Assembly: GCF_004005565.1 (NCBI RefSeq)
Contig: NZ_SADD01000015.1
Coordinates: forward strand, 50,035 to 114,034
DNA from: Lujinxingia sediminis
Lineage (GTDB): Bacteria; Myxococcota_A; Bradymonadia; Bradymonadales; Bradymonadaceae
Length of the DNA stretch: 64,000 nucleotides
Direction: 5' to 3'
Both the position numbers and the translations under genes were made by a program. Positions 1 through 10,518 of the stretch are shown here, piece after piece (the first letter of the stretch is position 1; each line of letters opens with the position of its first letter). The notes beneath the pieces were generated by a model that searched no databases, was not told the DNA's origin, and saw only the letters and a list, made by a program, of their open reading frames with translations.

Positions 1-1628
<1,628 letters not shown>

Positions 1629-1708
1629 GCCTCAGCGGCAGCCAGCACACGTCCACAAACGCCTGATCTATAAGGCTTTTTCAACACCTTAAAGCGTTTG
1701 CATCTGAT

Positions 1709-1748
1709 GAGGGCGCGGTCCGAGAGGACCGCGCCCTCACGGGTTTTG
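1709..1748 (+). terminator. Rho-independent terminator after icd
   Basis: A perfect 13-bp stem (1709-1721 with 1726-1738) closes a GAGA tetraloop and is followed by a short run of four T within ACGGGTTTTGG. It lies between icd and the carotenoid cluster and separates the two units. Confidence 0.85.
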
Positions 1749-1907
1749 GGGCATCCAGCGCAAGCTCCCATCCTCCCGGCGCACCTCATCAGAACCGATC
1801 GACGGGAGTAGCTTGACGCCTGACGATCCGTTTCGATGCTTCGTCTCTGCCCGGACGTTCAGTCCCGGCCACCGCCCCCTCGTCGACGGCTGTATCGGAG
1901 CATCCCC

Positions 1908-3206
1908 GTGACCTCATCCTTTCCCATCGTTGTTGTCGGTGCCGGCCCTGCCGGCTTGTGGCTGGCCGCGCATCTGGCGCGCCGCGGCGTGGAGCTCGCA
2001 GTGATCGACCCGCAGCTCGACGCCCCCTGGCCCAACACCTACGGGGTCTGGCGCGATGAGCTTGAGGGCCTGGAGATCGAGGTGCCAACGGCTGCCACCT
2101 TCAACGAGGCCAGCGTCTGGCTTCACCCCGAGAACCCCACGCTCCTGGAGCGGGCGTACGTACGTGTTGACCCGCAGGCGTTTCGCCAGCGCCTGCTCGA
2201 CGAGCTGCGCAGCCGCGGCGCCACGCTCATCAGCGAGGCCGCAAGCAGCGTGTCGCACGATAGCGAGGACGCCCCACTTCGCCTGACCCTGGAGGGAGGT
2301 CGCAACCTCGACGTACGAGCGATCGTCGACGCTACCGGCCGCGGGGTTTTGAGGCATCGCGCCGCGGCGGCGGTCGGTGCAGATCCAACGCCACCCGAAG
2401 CGCCGGGGGTGCAAAGCGCGCTGGGGTGGCTGGCCCGCTTTGAGCGCGACCCGCTCGAAGGCCACCCCTTCGTCATGATGGATTTTCGGCCCCCACCGAC
2501 CTCCGAGGCCCATAAAATCCCGACCTTTCTCTACGGCATGCACCTTGGCGAGGATCTCTACTTTGTCGAAGAGACCGCCCTCGTCACCCGCAAGCCTCTC
2601 TCATTCGAGGAGCTCGAAGTTCGCCTGCGGGCCCGCCTTAACGCCCGCGACGCCCTCCCCACCGAGATCCTGGAAGTCGAACGCTGCCTCATCCCCATGG
2701 GGGGCGATCCGCCCTCGCTTGACGCACATGTCCCTCCCATCATCGCCTTCGGCGCGGCCGCCGGTTTTGTGCACCCGGCCACCGGCTACTCCCTGGCCCA
2801 CACCCTGCGCACAGGCGCGCCCCTGGCCGACCTTTTGGCCGACGCGCTCGCCAGCGACGCAGCCCCGGCCGACATCGCCCGCAGCTCCCTGAAGTTGCTC
2901 TGGCCCGCCCCCGCGCGCCGCTCCCGCGCCCTCTACGCGCTCGGACAGGAAGCCGTGTTGGCGATGAACACCGCCCGTCTCACAGGCTTCTTCACATCCT
3001 TCTTCGCCCTGCCCGACGCCGACTGGTGGGGCTATATGGCCGCCACACTCCCCCCTTCGCAGCTGGCTGCGGTGATGTGGCGCGTCTTCGGGCAGGCCTC
3101 CAACCCGCTCCGCCTGCACCTGGCTCGCCATGCCCTGCGTGTCGCTCCGAAGACCCTTCAAACCATGTTCAATTCATCTTCAAAAGAAGGAGGTTACATC
3201 TCATGA
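1908..3206 (+). CDS. crtY: Lycopene cyclase, CrtY/CrtL family flavoprotein
   Basis: Predicted to form beta-ionone rings on lycopene, the branch point to cyclic carotenoids. The 432-residue product has an N-terminal dinucleotide-binding motif GAGPAG (residues 11-16), NTYGVWRDELE (about 43-53), which matches the NxYGVWxDE signature of CrtL-type cyclases, and a late HPATGYS motif (about 287-293) typical of lycopene cyclases. I chose the GTG at 1908 because the nucleotide-binding fold starts right after it; an in-frame start at 1836 would add 24 Arg/Pro-rich residues with no family match. It is the first gene of the cluster and overlaps crtW by an ATGA. Whether one or both ends of lycopene are cyclised cannot be read from sequence; the crtC and crtD genes downstream favour a monocyclic product. 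Confidence 0.85.
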   Translation: MTSSFPIVVVGAGPAGLWLAAHLARRGVELAVIDPQLDAPWPNTYGVWRDELEGLEIEVPTAATFNEASVWLHPENPTLLERAYVRVDPQAFRQRLLDELRSRGATLISEAASSVSHDSEDAPLRLTLEGGRNLDVRAIVDATGRGVLRHRAAAAVGADPTPPEAPGVQSALGWLARFERDPLEGHPFVMMDFRPPPTSEAHKIPTFLYGMHLGEDLYFVEETALVTRKPLSFEELEVRLRARLNARDALPTEILEVERCLIPMGGDPPSLDAHVPPIIAFGAAAGFVHPATGYSLAHTLRTGAPLADLLADALASDAAPADIARSSLKLLWPAPARRSRALYALGQEAVLAMNTARLTGFFTSFFALPDADWWGYMAATLPPSQLAAVMWRVFGQASNPLRLHLARHALRVAPKTLQTMFNSSSKEGGYIS

Positions 3207-3940
3207 CCTCCCTTCACCGCCCTGCATACCACACCACCCGAGGGCTTCTGAGCGCCGCGATCATCATCGCATTATGGGCACTCACACTCACCACAGCCTT
3301 AGGGGTTCCCCTCGCCATAACGCCTGCCGCAGCACTCACCACACTGGCGCTTGTGGCCCTTCAGACCTTCCTGTACACGGGCCTCTTCATCACCGCTCAC
3401 GATGCGATGCACCGCACCGTTGCGCCGCGCTTCCCCCGCCTGAATCACGCCATCGGCCGACTGGCGGTTCTGCTCTACGCACTCTTCTCCTACGCCAGAC
3501 TGCTCAAAAGCCATCATCAGCACCACGCCCACCCGGCCTCCGAGGATGACCCGGACTTTCATGACGGCGAACACCCCGATCCGGCGCGCTGGTACCTGAA
3601 CTTCTTAAAAGGCTACGTCAGCGTCGGGCAGCTCGTGGGCATGGCGATCGTCTTCAACATCCTGCACCACCTCGTCGGCGTTGCCCTCCCCAACCTGCTG
3701 ATCTTCTGGGTGCTGCCCTCGCTCTTGAGCACCCTGCAGCTCTTCTACTTCGGCACCTACCTTCCCCACCGTGCCCCGACCGACGGCTACACCGACCACC
3801 ATCGGGCGAGCTCCAACGACTTCGCCCCCTGGCTCTCGTTTCTGACCTGCTACCACTTTGGCTACCACTGGGAGCATCACGAGCGCCCCGACATCCCCTG
3901 GTGGGATCTGCCACGTATGCGTCACGTTCAGCGTCTTTAA
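3203..3940 (+). CDS. crtW: Beta-carotene ketolase, CrtW-type di-iron membrane oxygenase
   Basis: Predicted to add a 4-keto group to the beta-ionone ring. The 245-residue integral membrane protein carries the three histidine boxes of the fatty-acid-hydroxylase/ketolase fold: HDAMH (66-70), HHQHHAH (104-110) and HWEHH (222-226). The EDDPDFHDGEHPDPARWYLN stretch between boxes two and three is typical of CrtW. The ATG at 3203 overlaps the crtY stop (ATGA) and has a strong ribosome binding site AAGGAGG at 3187-3193. Several hydrophobic segments surround the histidine boxes, as expected. A hydroxylase (CrtZ) is the related alternative, but the motif spacing and the HDAMH box favour the ketolase. 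Confidence 0.88.
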   Translation: MTSLHRPAYHTTRGLLSAAIIIALWALTLTTALGVPLAITPAAALTTLALVALQTFLYTGLFITAHDAMHRTVAPRFPRLNHAIGRLAVLLYALFSYARLLKSHHQHHAHPASEDDPDFHDGEHPDPARWYLNFLKGYVSVGQLVGMAIVFNILHHLVGVALPNLLIFWVLPSLLSTLQLFYFGTYLPHRAPTDGYTDHHRASSNDFAPWLSFLTCYHFGYHWEHHERPDIPWWDLPRMRHVQRL

Positions 3941-3954
3941 AAAAGTTATTCAAA

Positions 3955-3979
3955 ACCTGTTCAGAATACTTGAACAGGT
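3955..3979. promoter_or_regulatory. Inverted repeat in the crtW-crtI gap, possible operator
   Basis: Perfect 9-bp arms ACCTGTTCA and TGAACAGGT are separated by 7 bases. There is no T-run, so it does not look like a terminator. It sits 15 bases after the crtW stop, in the only sizeable gap of the otherwise overlapping carotenoid cluster, and could be a repressor site for a second promoter. The GTTC/GAAC half-sites also recall LexA-type operators; the regulator is unknown. Confidence 0.4.
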
Positions 3980-3986
3980 CTGAGCG

Positions 3987-3994
3987 GTGTACAC
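3987..3994. promoter_or_regulatory. GTGTACAC palindrome upstream of crtI
   Basis: An 8-bp perfect palindrome containing TGTACA lies 85 bases before the crtI start. TNTACA-type sites have been described for CarH/LitR light-dependent MerR-family regulators of carotenoid genes. The match is short and no such regulator is encoded in the window, so this is only a candidate. Confidence 0.25.
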
Positions 3995-4078
3995 ACTCCA
4001 AACGCTGACGCATCTCCCGCTGCCACGGGCGTCGTCTTTATTGACTATCTGACCACCCTTGCACCTCGGAGCATCACC

Positions 4079-5614
4079 GTGTCCACACCCTCCCCAGTTA
4101 TCGTCATCGGTTCGGGCTTCGGCGGCATCTCGGCGGCCATTCGCCTGCGCGCCATGGGCTACCCGGTCACCCTGCTCGAAGCCCGCGACCAGCCCGGCGG
4201 CCGCGCCAGCGTGTTCAAACGCGACGGCTATACCTTCGATGCCGGTCCCACCGTGATTACCGCCCCCTACCTCTTCGACGAGCTCTTTGAGCTGGTAGGC
4301 CGCGACATCAACGACTTTGTCGAGATGATGCCCGTCGACCCCTTCTACCGCATCACCTTCACCGACGGCTCGGAGTTCGACTACGTCGGCGACGAAGACC
4401 GCCTCCTCTCGCAAATCGCCGAGTTCAACCTCGACGATGTTGAGGGCTACAAACGCCTGGCCGAGCACTCTCGCAAGATCTTCGACGTGGGCTACACCCA
4501 GCTCGCCGACCAGCCCTTCGACACCATCATGGACATGATGCGGGTCGTCCCGGACATGATGAAGCTGGAGAACTACCGCTCGGTCTACAGCCTGGTGGCC
4601 AAGTACATCAAAGATGACCGCCTGCGGCAGGTCTTCACCTTCCAGCCCCTTCTGGTGGGCGGAAACCCCTTCAACGTCACCTCGATTTACCTGCTCATCC
4701 ACTGGCTGGAGCGCAAGTGGGGCGTGCACTTCGCAAAAGGCGGCACCACCGCGATCGTCGACGGGCTGATGCGCCTGCTCGACGAGATCGGCGTAGAGGT
4801 TCGCTTCAACACCCCGGTCGCCGAGATCGAGGTTGAGGGCGGCAAGGCAAAAGCCGTGCGCACCGAATCCGGCGAGCGCATTGCGTGCCAGTTTGTGGTC
4901 AGCAACGCCGACCCGTCGATGACCTATAAGAAGATGATCGCGCCGGAGCATCGCAGCAAAAACTCCGACCGCCGCGTCGAGCGCGTCAAACAGTCGATGG
5001 GTCTCTTTGTGGGCTTCTTCGGCACCGACAAAAAGTACGAGGACATCAAGCACCACACCATCGTGCTCGGGCCGCGCTACAAGGGACTTCTCGACGATAT
5101 TTTCAATAAGAAGGTCCTGGCCGACGACTTCTCCCTCTACCTGCACCGCCCCACCGCTACCGATCCCTCGCTGGCGCCCGAGGGCCACGACTGCTTCTAC
5201 GTGCTCAGCCCGGTGCCCAACAATGAGAGCGGCATCGACTGGGAGGCCCAGGGCCCCGAGTACATGGAGCGCATCCTCAAAAGCCTGGAAGAGCGCCATA
5301 TGCCGGGACTTCGCGAGCATATCACCACGCAGTTCTGGACCAGCCCGAACTACTTCCAGCACGAACTTCGCTCGGCCAGCGGAGCGGGCTTTGGCCCGGA
5401 GCCGCGTCTTACGCAGTCGGCCTGGTTCCGTTACCATAACCGCTCCGAAGACGTTGAAGGGCTCTATTTTGTCGGTGCAGGCGTGCACCCGGGCGCTGGC
5501 CTGCCCGGCGTGCTGACCTCTTCCAAAGTGCTTGAAAAGATCGTGCCCGCGCAAAACCCCGCCGACCACCTGCCCATCCCCACAGCCTCCTCCCGGAGAA
5601 AGGTATCCGCATGA
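4079..5614 (+). CDS. crtI: Phytoene desaturase, CrtI type
   Basis: FAD-dependent desaturation and isomerisation of phytoene towards lycopene. The 511-residue product has the N-terminal FAD motif GSGFGG (11-16), LLEARDQPGGRASVF, then FDAGPTVIT, and the C-terminal signature GLYFVGAGVHPGAGLPGV, all typical of CrtI. It begins with GTG at 4079; there is no in-frame ATG before the FAD motif. It is the first gene after the only gap in the cluster and overlaps crtB by ATGA. It differs from the second desaturase-like gene, crtD, which has FDTGPSVLTMP at the same place. The number of desaturation steps cannot be told from sequence. Confidence 0.92.
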   Translation: MSTPSPVIVIGSGFGGISAAIRLRAMGYPVTLLEARDQPGGRASVFKRDGYTFDAGPTVITAPYLFDELFELVGRDINDFVEMMPVDPFYRITFTDGSEFDYVGDEDRLLSQIAEFNLDDVEGYKRLAEHSRKIFDVGYTQLADQPFDTIMDMMRVVPDMMKLENYRSVYSLVAKYIKDDRLRQVFTFQPLLVGGNPFNVTSIYLLIHWLERKWGVHFAKGGTTAIVDGLMRLLDEIGVEVRFNTPVAEIEVEGGKAKAVRTESGERIACQFVVSNADPSMTYKKMIAPEHRSKNSDRRVERVKQSMGLFVGFFGTDKKYEDIKHHTIVLGPRYKGLLDDIFNKKVLADDFSLYLHRPTATDPSLAPEGHDCFYVLSPVPNNESGIDWEAQGPEYMERILKSLEERHMPGLREHITTQFWTSPNYFQHELRSASGAGFGPEPRLTQSAWFRYHNRSEDVEGLYFVGAGVHPGAGLPGVLTSSKVLEKIVPAQNPADHLPIPTASSRRKVSA

Positions 5615-6564
5615 GCGCCGCACCCCGCTCTCAGCTCTCCACCTCCACCGACCTGGTGCGCGCCCATGAGCAGATCCTGGCGGTGGGGTCGCGCTCCTTT
5701 CGGCTGGCCTCCTATTTTCTTCCGGTGGACTGCCGCGGCGATGCAGCCCACCTCTACGCGCTCTGCCGCCTGATCGACGACACGGCCGATGAGGCCGTGA
5801 CCCCTCAAGCGGCCCGGCACGGGCTCGATGAGCTGCGTCGAGAGCTGCGCCGGGCGCGGCCGGCGCGCCCCCTGGTCGCGGCTTTTTTGCAGATGGCCGA
5901 GCGCCGCGCGCTCGACCTGAACTACGTCTTCGAGCTGATCGAAGGCGTCGAGAGCGATCTTGGCGAAGTCTGCTTTGAGAGCGACGCCGACCTGCTGCGT
6001 TACGCGTACCGGGTGGCCGGCACCGTGGGCGTGATGATGTGCGCGGTGCTCGATGTGCGCGATCCGCGCGCCATCGCCCACGCCATCGACCTGGGCGTGG
6101 GCATGCAGCTGACCAACATCTGCCGCGATGTGCTCGAAGACGCGCGCATGGGCCGCATCTACATACCCACTCGCCGCCTGGAGGCTCGCGGCATCCGCGC
6201 GGAGCACCTGCTGGAGGAACGCGTCAACACCGACGCGCTCTCGGAGGTGGTCACCGACCTGCTCGACCTGGCCGAGCATTATTACCTCAGTGGCGAGGCG
6301 GGCATGATCTACATTCCGACCCGCTCCAGAGCGGCGATCATGGTCGCCAGCCGCGTCTACCACGCCATCGGCGAAAAGCTGCGCGCCCGCGGCGCAAACC
6401 CCATGCTCGGGCGCACGGTGGTCGCTCCCCTCGCGCGTCTCTGGTTTGCCGCTCGGGGATGCGTCGCCTGGCTGGGCACCCTCGGCAGCCCTGGCGAGAG
6501 GTTGCCTTCACACAACACCGATCTTCACCGCGAGCTGCGCGGACTTCCGGGTATTCAGTCATGA
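5611..6564 (+). CDS. crtB: Phytoene synthase
   Basis: Condenses two geranylgeranyl diphosphates to phytoene, the first committed step of carotenoid synthesis. The 317-residue protein has both Asp-rich prenyl-diphosphate sites: DDTAD (56-60) and NICRDVLEDARMGRIYIP (from 169, with Asp173 and Asp177). It overlaps crtI upstream and the CrtC-like gene downstream by ATGA, so the block crtI-crtB-crtC-crtD is probably translationally coupled. No geranylgeranyl diphosphate synthase (crtE) gene is in the window, so the precursor must come from elsewhere. Confidence 0.93.
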   Translation: MSAAPRSQLSTSTDLVRAHEQILAVGSRSFRLASYFLPVDCRGDAAHLYALCRLIDDTADEAVTPQAARHGLDELRRELRRARPARPLVAAFLQMAERRALDLNYVFELIEGVESDLGEVCFESDADLLRYAYRVAGTVGVMMCAVLDVRDPRAIAHAIDLGVGMQLTNICRDVLEDARMGRIYIPTRRLEARGIRAEHLLEERVNTDALSEVVTDLLDLAEHYYLSGEAGMIYIPTRSRAAIMVASRVYHAIGEKLRARGANPMLGRTVVAPLARLWFAARGCVAWLGTLGSPGERLPSHNTDLHRELRGLPGIQS

Positions 6565-7748
6565 GCAACCTCCTGCACCTCTCTCCGGCCGGAAGCGGCG
6601 TCCACCCCGATCTTCTCAAAAGCGCCGGCGGTTTTGCCTGGTGGTACCTCGATCTGATCGACGAGCAGGGCGATGGGCTGGTCTGCATCTGGAGCTTCGG
6701 GCTGCCCTTCTTACCGGGCTACGCCAGCGCCTCGCGCCGCGGTCAACCCCAGCTCCCCGAACACCGCCCCAGCCTCAACCTGGCGAGCTTTAAGGGCGGC
6801 AAACTCGACTTCTACGTCCTCCAGGAGTTCGAGCCCGAGGAGGTCTTCTGGGACGCCGCCGCCGAGGGCGATCGCTGGACCTTCGGACAGAGCACGCTCG
6901 AGAGCATCCAGGATGGCGAGGAGCGCCGGGTAAAACTCGACCTGCATCTGCGCATGCCCGACGGCCAGATCGCCACCGCCCTCATGGAGGCCCGGGGGCT
7001 GGCGGTGCATCATTCCGGCCAAAAGCCCGATGCGGCCCACCGCATCATCGATCCGCTCCCCGATCACGACTGGGTGCCGCTTCTCTGCAACGCCCGCGCA
7101 AGCGCCACCCTGCACGCCCACGGTCAAACCTCGACCTTTGAGGGGCGGGTCTACCACGACCGCAACGGGGGTCAGCGCCCGATGCACGAGCTGGGCATCG
7201 ACGTGTGGACCTGGGGGCGGCTGGCGTTCCCTTCCCGCGAGCTGATCTACTACGTGCTGCATCCCACCGACGCCTCCCGACCGGCGCAAACCCTGGTGCT
7301 GGAGATCGACGCCGGGGGTCAGGCCCGCCTGGTTCCAGATCTTCAGCTGCGCGAGCGCCGTCCTGCCAAAAACCTCGGTGGGCTGCGCTGGTGGCCCGAG
7401 CAGGTGCTTGAGCGCGAGGGCCAGGCCGTCATCACCATCGACAACCGCCAGCGCCTCGACAGCGGACCTTTTTACATTCGCTCTGCGGCCGACGCCCGTG
7501 ATCTCGAGCGAGATGAGTCAGCCCGAGGCATCAGCGAGGTCTGCGACCCGGCCCGCATCGATCTCGACATTCACCGCCCCCTTGTGCGCATGCGCGTCAT
7601 GCAGAACACGCGTCCCAACTCCATGTGGCTTCCCCTCTTCACCGGCCCGCGTCAGGGGCGAGTGAGCCGGTTGGTGACAAGTTTCCTGCCGGGCGTAAAC
7701 GCCGCACAGCAGGAGCAGCCCGCACCTCGCACCAGGGAGCAACGATGA
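6561..7748 (+). CDS. crtC: Carotenoid 1,2-hydratase, CrtC family
   Basis: Predicted to add water across the terminal 1,2 double bond of an acyclic carotenoid end, giving a 1-hydroxy group. The 395-residue protein shows the CrtC N-terminal pattern SAGGFAWWYLDLIDEQGDG and many Trp-rich beta-strand segments (VFWDAAAEGDRWTFG, WVPLLCNARASATLH, VWTWGRLAFPSRELIYYVL). The ATG at 6561 overlaps the crtB stop. The frame is open far upstream inside crtB, but that extension is an out-of-phase shadow. Its pairing with a CrtD-like desaturase matches the hydroxyneurosporene-type route. The carotenoid hydratase CruF is a different membrane family and does not fit. Confidence 0.8.
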   Translation: MSNLLHLSPAGSGVHPDLLKSAGGFAWWYLDLIDEQGDGLVCIWSFGLPFLPGYASASRRGQPQLPEHRPSLNLASFKGGKLDFYVLQEFEPEEVFWDAAAEGDRWTFGQSTLESIQDGEERRVKLDLHLRMPDGQIATALMEARGLAVHHSGQKPDAAHRIIDPLPDHDWVPLLCNARASATLHAHGQTSTFEGRVYHDRNGGQRPMHELGIDVWTWGRLAFPSRELIYYVLHPTDASRPAQTLVLEIDAGGQARLVPDLQLRERRPAKNLGGLRWWPEQVLEREGQAVITIDNRQRLDSGPFYIRSAADARDLERDESARGISEVCDPARIDLDIHRPLVRMRVMQNTRPNSMWLPLFTGPRQGRVSRLVTSFLPGVNAAQQEQPAPRTREQR

Positions 7749-9232
7749 GCGCCTCAAACGAACGGGTCATCATCGTAGGTGCCGGCATGGGCGGGCTCGC
7801 CAGCGCCCTGCGCCTGAGCGCGCAACCCGGCCTGGAGGTGCTCGTGCTCGACGCGCTCAGCGGCCCCGGCGGCAAAGTCGGCACCGCTCACCATCAGGGC
7901 GTGGGCTTTGATACCGGCCCCAGCGTGCTCACGATGCCCGACGTACTTCACGAGCTCTTTGCCTCGGCCGATCTTCGCCTCGAAGATCACCTCAGGCTCG
8001 TGCACCCCGAACACCTCTTTCGCTACATCTACCGCGATCTTTCGCTCGATGTGCACGTCGACCCGGCCGACACCTCAGCCTCAATCGCCGCAGCTCTGGG
8101 GCGAGACGCCGCCGATGATTTTGAAAGCTTTCTGGCCTACTGCCGCCGCATCTGGGAGGCGGCCGCCCCCAACTTCGTGATGGGCCCGGCTCCCTCGCTG
8201 GGCGGCGTCTTGAAGCTCGGGTTTTCGGCGCTCGCGAAGATGCGCGCCGTCGACCCGATGCGCACCATGAAGGGCGCCATCGACGCACAGATCCGCTCGC
8301 CGCACCTGCGCGATCTTTTCTACCGCTACGCCACTTATAACGGCTCCGATCCGCGCCAGGCCCCGGCCACGCTGAACTGCATCGCCTGGGTGGAGCTCGG
8401 CATGGGTTGCTACGGCGTCGAGGGCGGCATGCGTCAGCTCGCCCGGGCCCTGCACCGGGCCGCCGAGCACAAAGGCGCGCGCTTTGCCTTTGAGAGCCCC
8501 GTTGAGCGCATTGAGACCACCTCCGAGGGCTTTGAGCTTCTGGTGCGTGGAGAACGCCTCAAGGCCGATCGGGTCATCATCAACGCCGACGTCGCCCACC
8601 TCGTCGCCGATCTTCTTCCTCCCCATACTCCCCACGGTCTCCAGCCCGACCCCACCCCTTCGATGTCCGGCTACACCGCGCTTTTCAAAGCTCGACGACG
8701 CTCCGATAGCCAGCGCGCCGCCCACCAGGTGCTCTTCCCACAGAGCGCGTATCTGGAAGAATTCGTCGACATCTTCGACCACAATCGCCCCCCGCGTGAG
8801 CCCACCATCTACCTCTGCGCCCAGGAAAAGGCGCACCGGGCCCAGGGCTGGGAGGATCATGAGCCCGTCTTCGCCATGACCAACGCCCCGGCCACCGCCC
8901 CCGACGGCAGCACCGGCGTGGACTGGAAGACGCACACCTCCTTTGTCACCGAGCGCCTCATCGGCGCGGGGCTCATCGACGCCGACGACACCCCGGTCTG
9001 GACGCGCACCCCCGAAGACCTCGCCAACACCTTTGTGGGAAGCCGCGGCAGCATCTACGGAGCGGCCTCCAACTCCAAATTTGCCGCGTTCAAGCGTCCG
9101 CCCAACCGCGCCCCCGGGCTCAACGGCCTCTACCTTGCCAGCGGAAGCGCCCACCCCGGCGGCGGCGTGCCCCTTTGTCTGCAATCCGGACGACAGGCCG
9201 CCGAAGCGCTGCTGGTCGACCGGGGCTGCTGA
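7745..9232 (+). CDS. crtD: CrtD-like carotenoid 3,4-desaturase
   Basis: A second member of the phytoene-desaturase family (495 residues), predicted to introduce the 3,4 double bond next to the 1-hydroxy group made by CrtC. FAD motif GAGMGG (12-17), GPGGKVGTAHHQGVGFDTGPS, TYNGSDPRQAPATLNCIAWVE written here in part as TYNGSDPRQAP, and the C-terminal GLYLASGSAHPGGGVP are typical of the CrtD branch. The ATG at 7745 overlaps the crtC stop. The pairing with crtC supports CrtD; a CrtI-type enzyme of other regiospecificity cannot be excluded. It is the last gene of the coupled block. Confidence 0.82.
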   Translation: MSASNERVIIVGAGMGGLASALRLSAQPGLEVLVLDALSGPGGKVGTAHHQGVGFDTGPSVLTMPDVLHELFASADLRLEDHLRLVHPEHLFRYIYRDLSLDVHVDPADTSASIAAALGRDAADDFESFLAYCRRIWEAAAPNFVMGPAPSLGGVLKLGFSALAKMRAVDPMRTMKGAIDAQIRSPHLRDLFYRYATYNGSDPRQAPATLNCIAWVELGMGCYGVEGGMRQLARALHRAAEHKGARFAFESPVERIETTSEGFELLVRGERLKADRVIINADVAHLVADLLPPHTPHGLQPDPTPSMSGYTALFKARRRSDSQRAAHQVLFPQSAYLEEFVDIFDHNRPPREPTIYLCAQEKAHRAQGWEDHEPVFAMTNAPATAPDGSTGVDWKTHTSFVTERLIGAGLIDADDTPVWTRTPEDLANTFVGSRGSIYGAASNSKFAAFKRPPNRAPGLNGLYLASGSAHPGGGVPLCLQSGRQAAEALLVDRGC

Positions 9233-9285
9233 GTGCTAAAGATCTCCGGCAGCACCTTCTCTAACCCCTCACCTGCTGCCTGGAG

Positions 9286-9789
9286 ATGCCCATGAGCGCC
9301 GCCTACAATCAGGACTTTTTCGTCTCCTGGGAAGAACTGCACCGCGATACCCGCCAGCTCTGCGCGATGCTGATGGATGATGCATCCTACCCCTTCGAGG
9401 GCATCATCGCCGTGACCCGTGGCGGCCTCATCCCGGCGGCCATCGTCGCCCGCGAGCTCGACATTCGGCTCATCGACACCGTCTGCATCGCCAGCTACGA
9501 GGGCACCGAGGCGCAGGAGCGCTCCGAGAGTCTTCGGGTCATCAAGAGGGCTGCCGGCGATGGCACGGGCATGCTTCTGGTCGACGACCTTGTAGATACG
9601 GGGGCCACCGCTCACAAGCTGCGCGAGATGCTCCCGGGCGCCACCTTCGCCACCGTCTACGCCAAACCCGAGGGGCGCCCGCTCGTTGACCATTGCGTGC
9701 GCACCGTCACCCAGGACACCTGGATTCGCTTCCCCTGGGATATGGAGCTGCACTTTTCAACGCCGCTGGTGGAGCGACGCGGCCAGTAG
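9286..9789 (+). CDS. gpt: Xanthine (xanthine-guanine) phosphoribosyltransferase
   Basis: Purine salvage: transfers phosphoribose from PRPP to xanthine or guanine. The 167-residue product has the PRPP-binding loop LLVDDLVDTGATA (about 96-108), the family motif VTRGGLIPAAIVARELDI, and the C-terminal DTWIRFPWD that is characteristic of Gpt. It may start at 9286 or at the second ATG at 9292; CTGGAG at 9280-9285 is too close for the first and about right for the second. It follows crtD by 53 bases on the same strand but has no metabolic link to carotenoids. Confidence 0.92.
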   Translation: MPMSAAYNQDFFVSWEELHRDTRQLCAMLMDDASYPFEGIIAVTRGGLIPAAIVARELDIRLIDTVCIASYEGTEAQERSESLRVIKRAAGDGTGMLLVDDLVDTGATAHKLREMLPGATFATVYAKPEGRPLVDHCVRTVTQDTWIRFPWDMELHFSTPLVERRGQ

Positions 9790-9802
9790 CGAGCCTGAAG
9801 CC

Positions 9803-10339
9803 CTACTCCCCCCGCTCCACAAACGCCACCACCGCCTCGCCAACCCGCACCGTGGGCACCTCCTCGCTGCGCCAGCGTTCCAAGAGATCATCGAGTTCCC
9901 CGGCGACCGCCTCCACCCGCTCCACCTCGGCGCTGCGCCCGACGCTCACGTACATCTGGCGCAGGCGCTTGAGCCATTTCTTGAGCGCCACGGCCTGTCC
10001 CACAGTCAACCCGGCGGCCAGCACCTCCCCGTCGACCACCAGCGCGCGGGTCTGTCCGTCGCCCCACCCGCCGAGCGTTACCTCAAGGTCGGCCACCTCC
10101 ACCGCCTGCCGCCTCAAGCTCTCCCATTCCACGCGTTCCCGCGCGAGCGCTTTTGCCTTCTTATCTTTCTTAACCTTCCCCTTTTTCTCCTTATCTTTCG
10201 CAATCTTAACAGACACAGCCGACACCTCAGCAGCGTCCTCACCGAGCTCCGGCTGCTGACGGGCAAAGAGCTTGAGGCGTTTTTTAAACGATTTTCCCAG
10301 ATGTTCAGCGCGGTGGGTGAGCACATCGATGGTGAGCAT
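9803..10339 (-). CDS. Lys-rich protein of unknown function
   Basis: A 178-residue protein that I do not recognise. The first 30 residues are basic and followed by a strongly Lys-rich, low-complexity stretch (about residues 45-70, KDKEKKGKVKKDKKAKA). A more ordinary domain follows, with TRALVVDGEVLAAGLTVGQA and a C-terminal VPTVRVGEAVVAFVE. There is no signal peptide or membrane segment. The ATG at 10339 has GGAG nine bases upstream; a TTG at 10354 is the in-frame alternative. It converges with gpt, 13 bases apart. The charge pattern would suit a nucleic-acid-binding or cytoskeletal role, but that is only inference. Confidence 0.6.
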   Translation of the reverse strand: MLTIDVLTHRAEHLGKSFKKRLKLFARQQPELGEDAAEVSAVSVKIAKDKEKKGKVKKDKKAKALARERVEWESLRRQAVEVADLEVTLGGWGDGQTRALVVDGEVLAAGLTVGQAVALKKWLKRLRQMYVSVGRSAEVERVEAVAGELDDLLERWRSEEVPTVRVGEAVVAFVERGE

Positions 10340-10518
10340 GGCGGCGTTCTCCAACAGTGGGTCAAGGGGCTAAAAATCTGCGAAAACTCTGCGGGTTAGA
10401 ACCTTTCCACCCCGAAGCCTGCGTCTACTTTTTTAGCGTACGACGCCATGAGCAGCACGGCACATCATCACGGCATGGCGCACCGCACACACAGCTTCCG
10501 ATATCCCGGGGGGGACCC

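Noticed and set aside
3950..5623. A 557-codon minus-strand frame opposite crtI
   Set aside because: Antisense of an unambiguous phytoene desaturase gene; no signal peptide, motif or ribosome binding site of its own.
10357..10518. Longer N-terminus for the adenylation protein
   Set aside because: No family similarity in this part, and the ATG at 10519 has its own G-rich ribosome binding site directly before the first conserved region.
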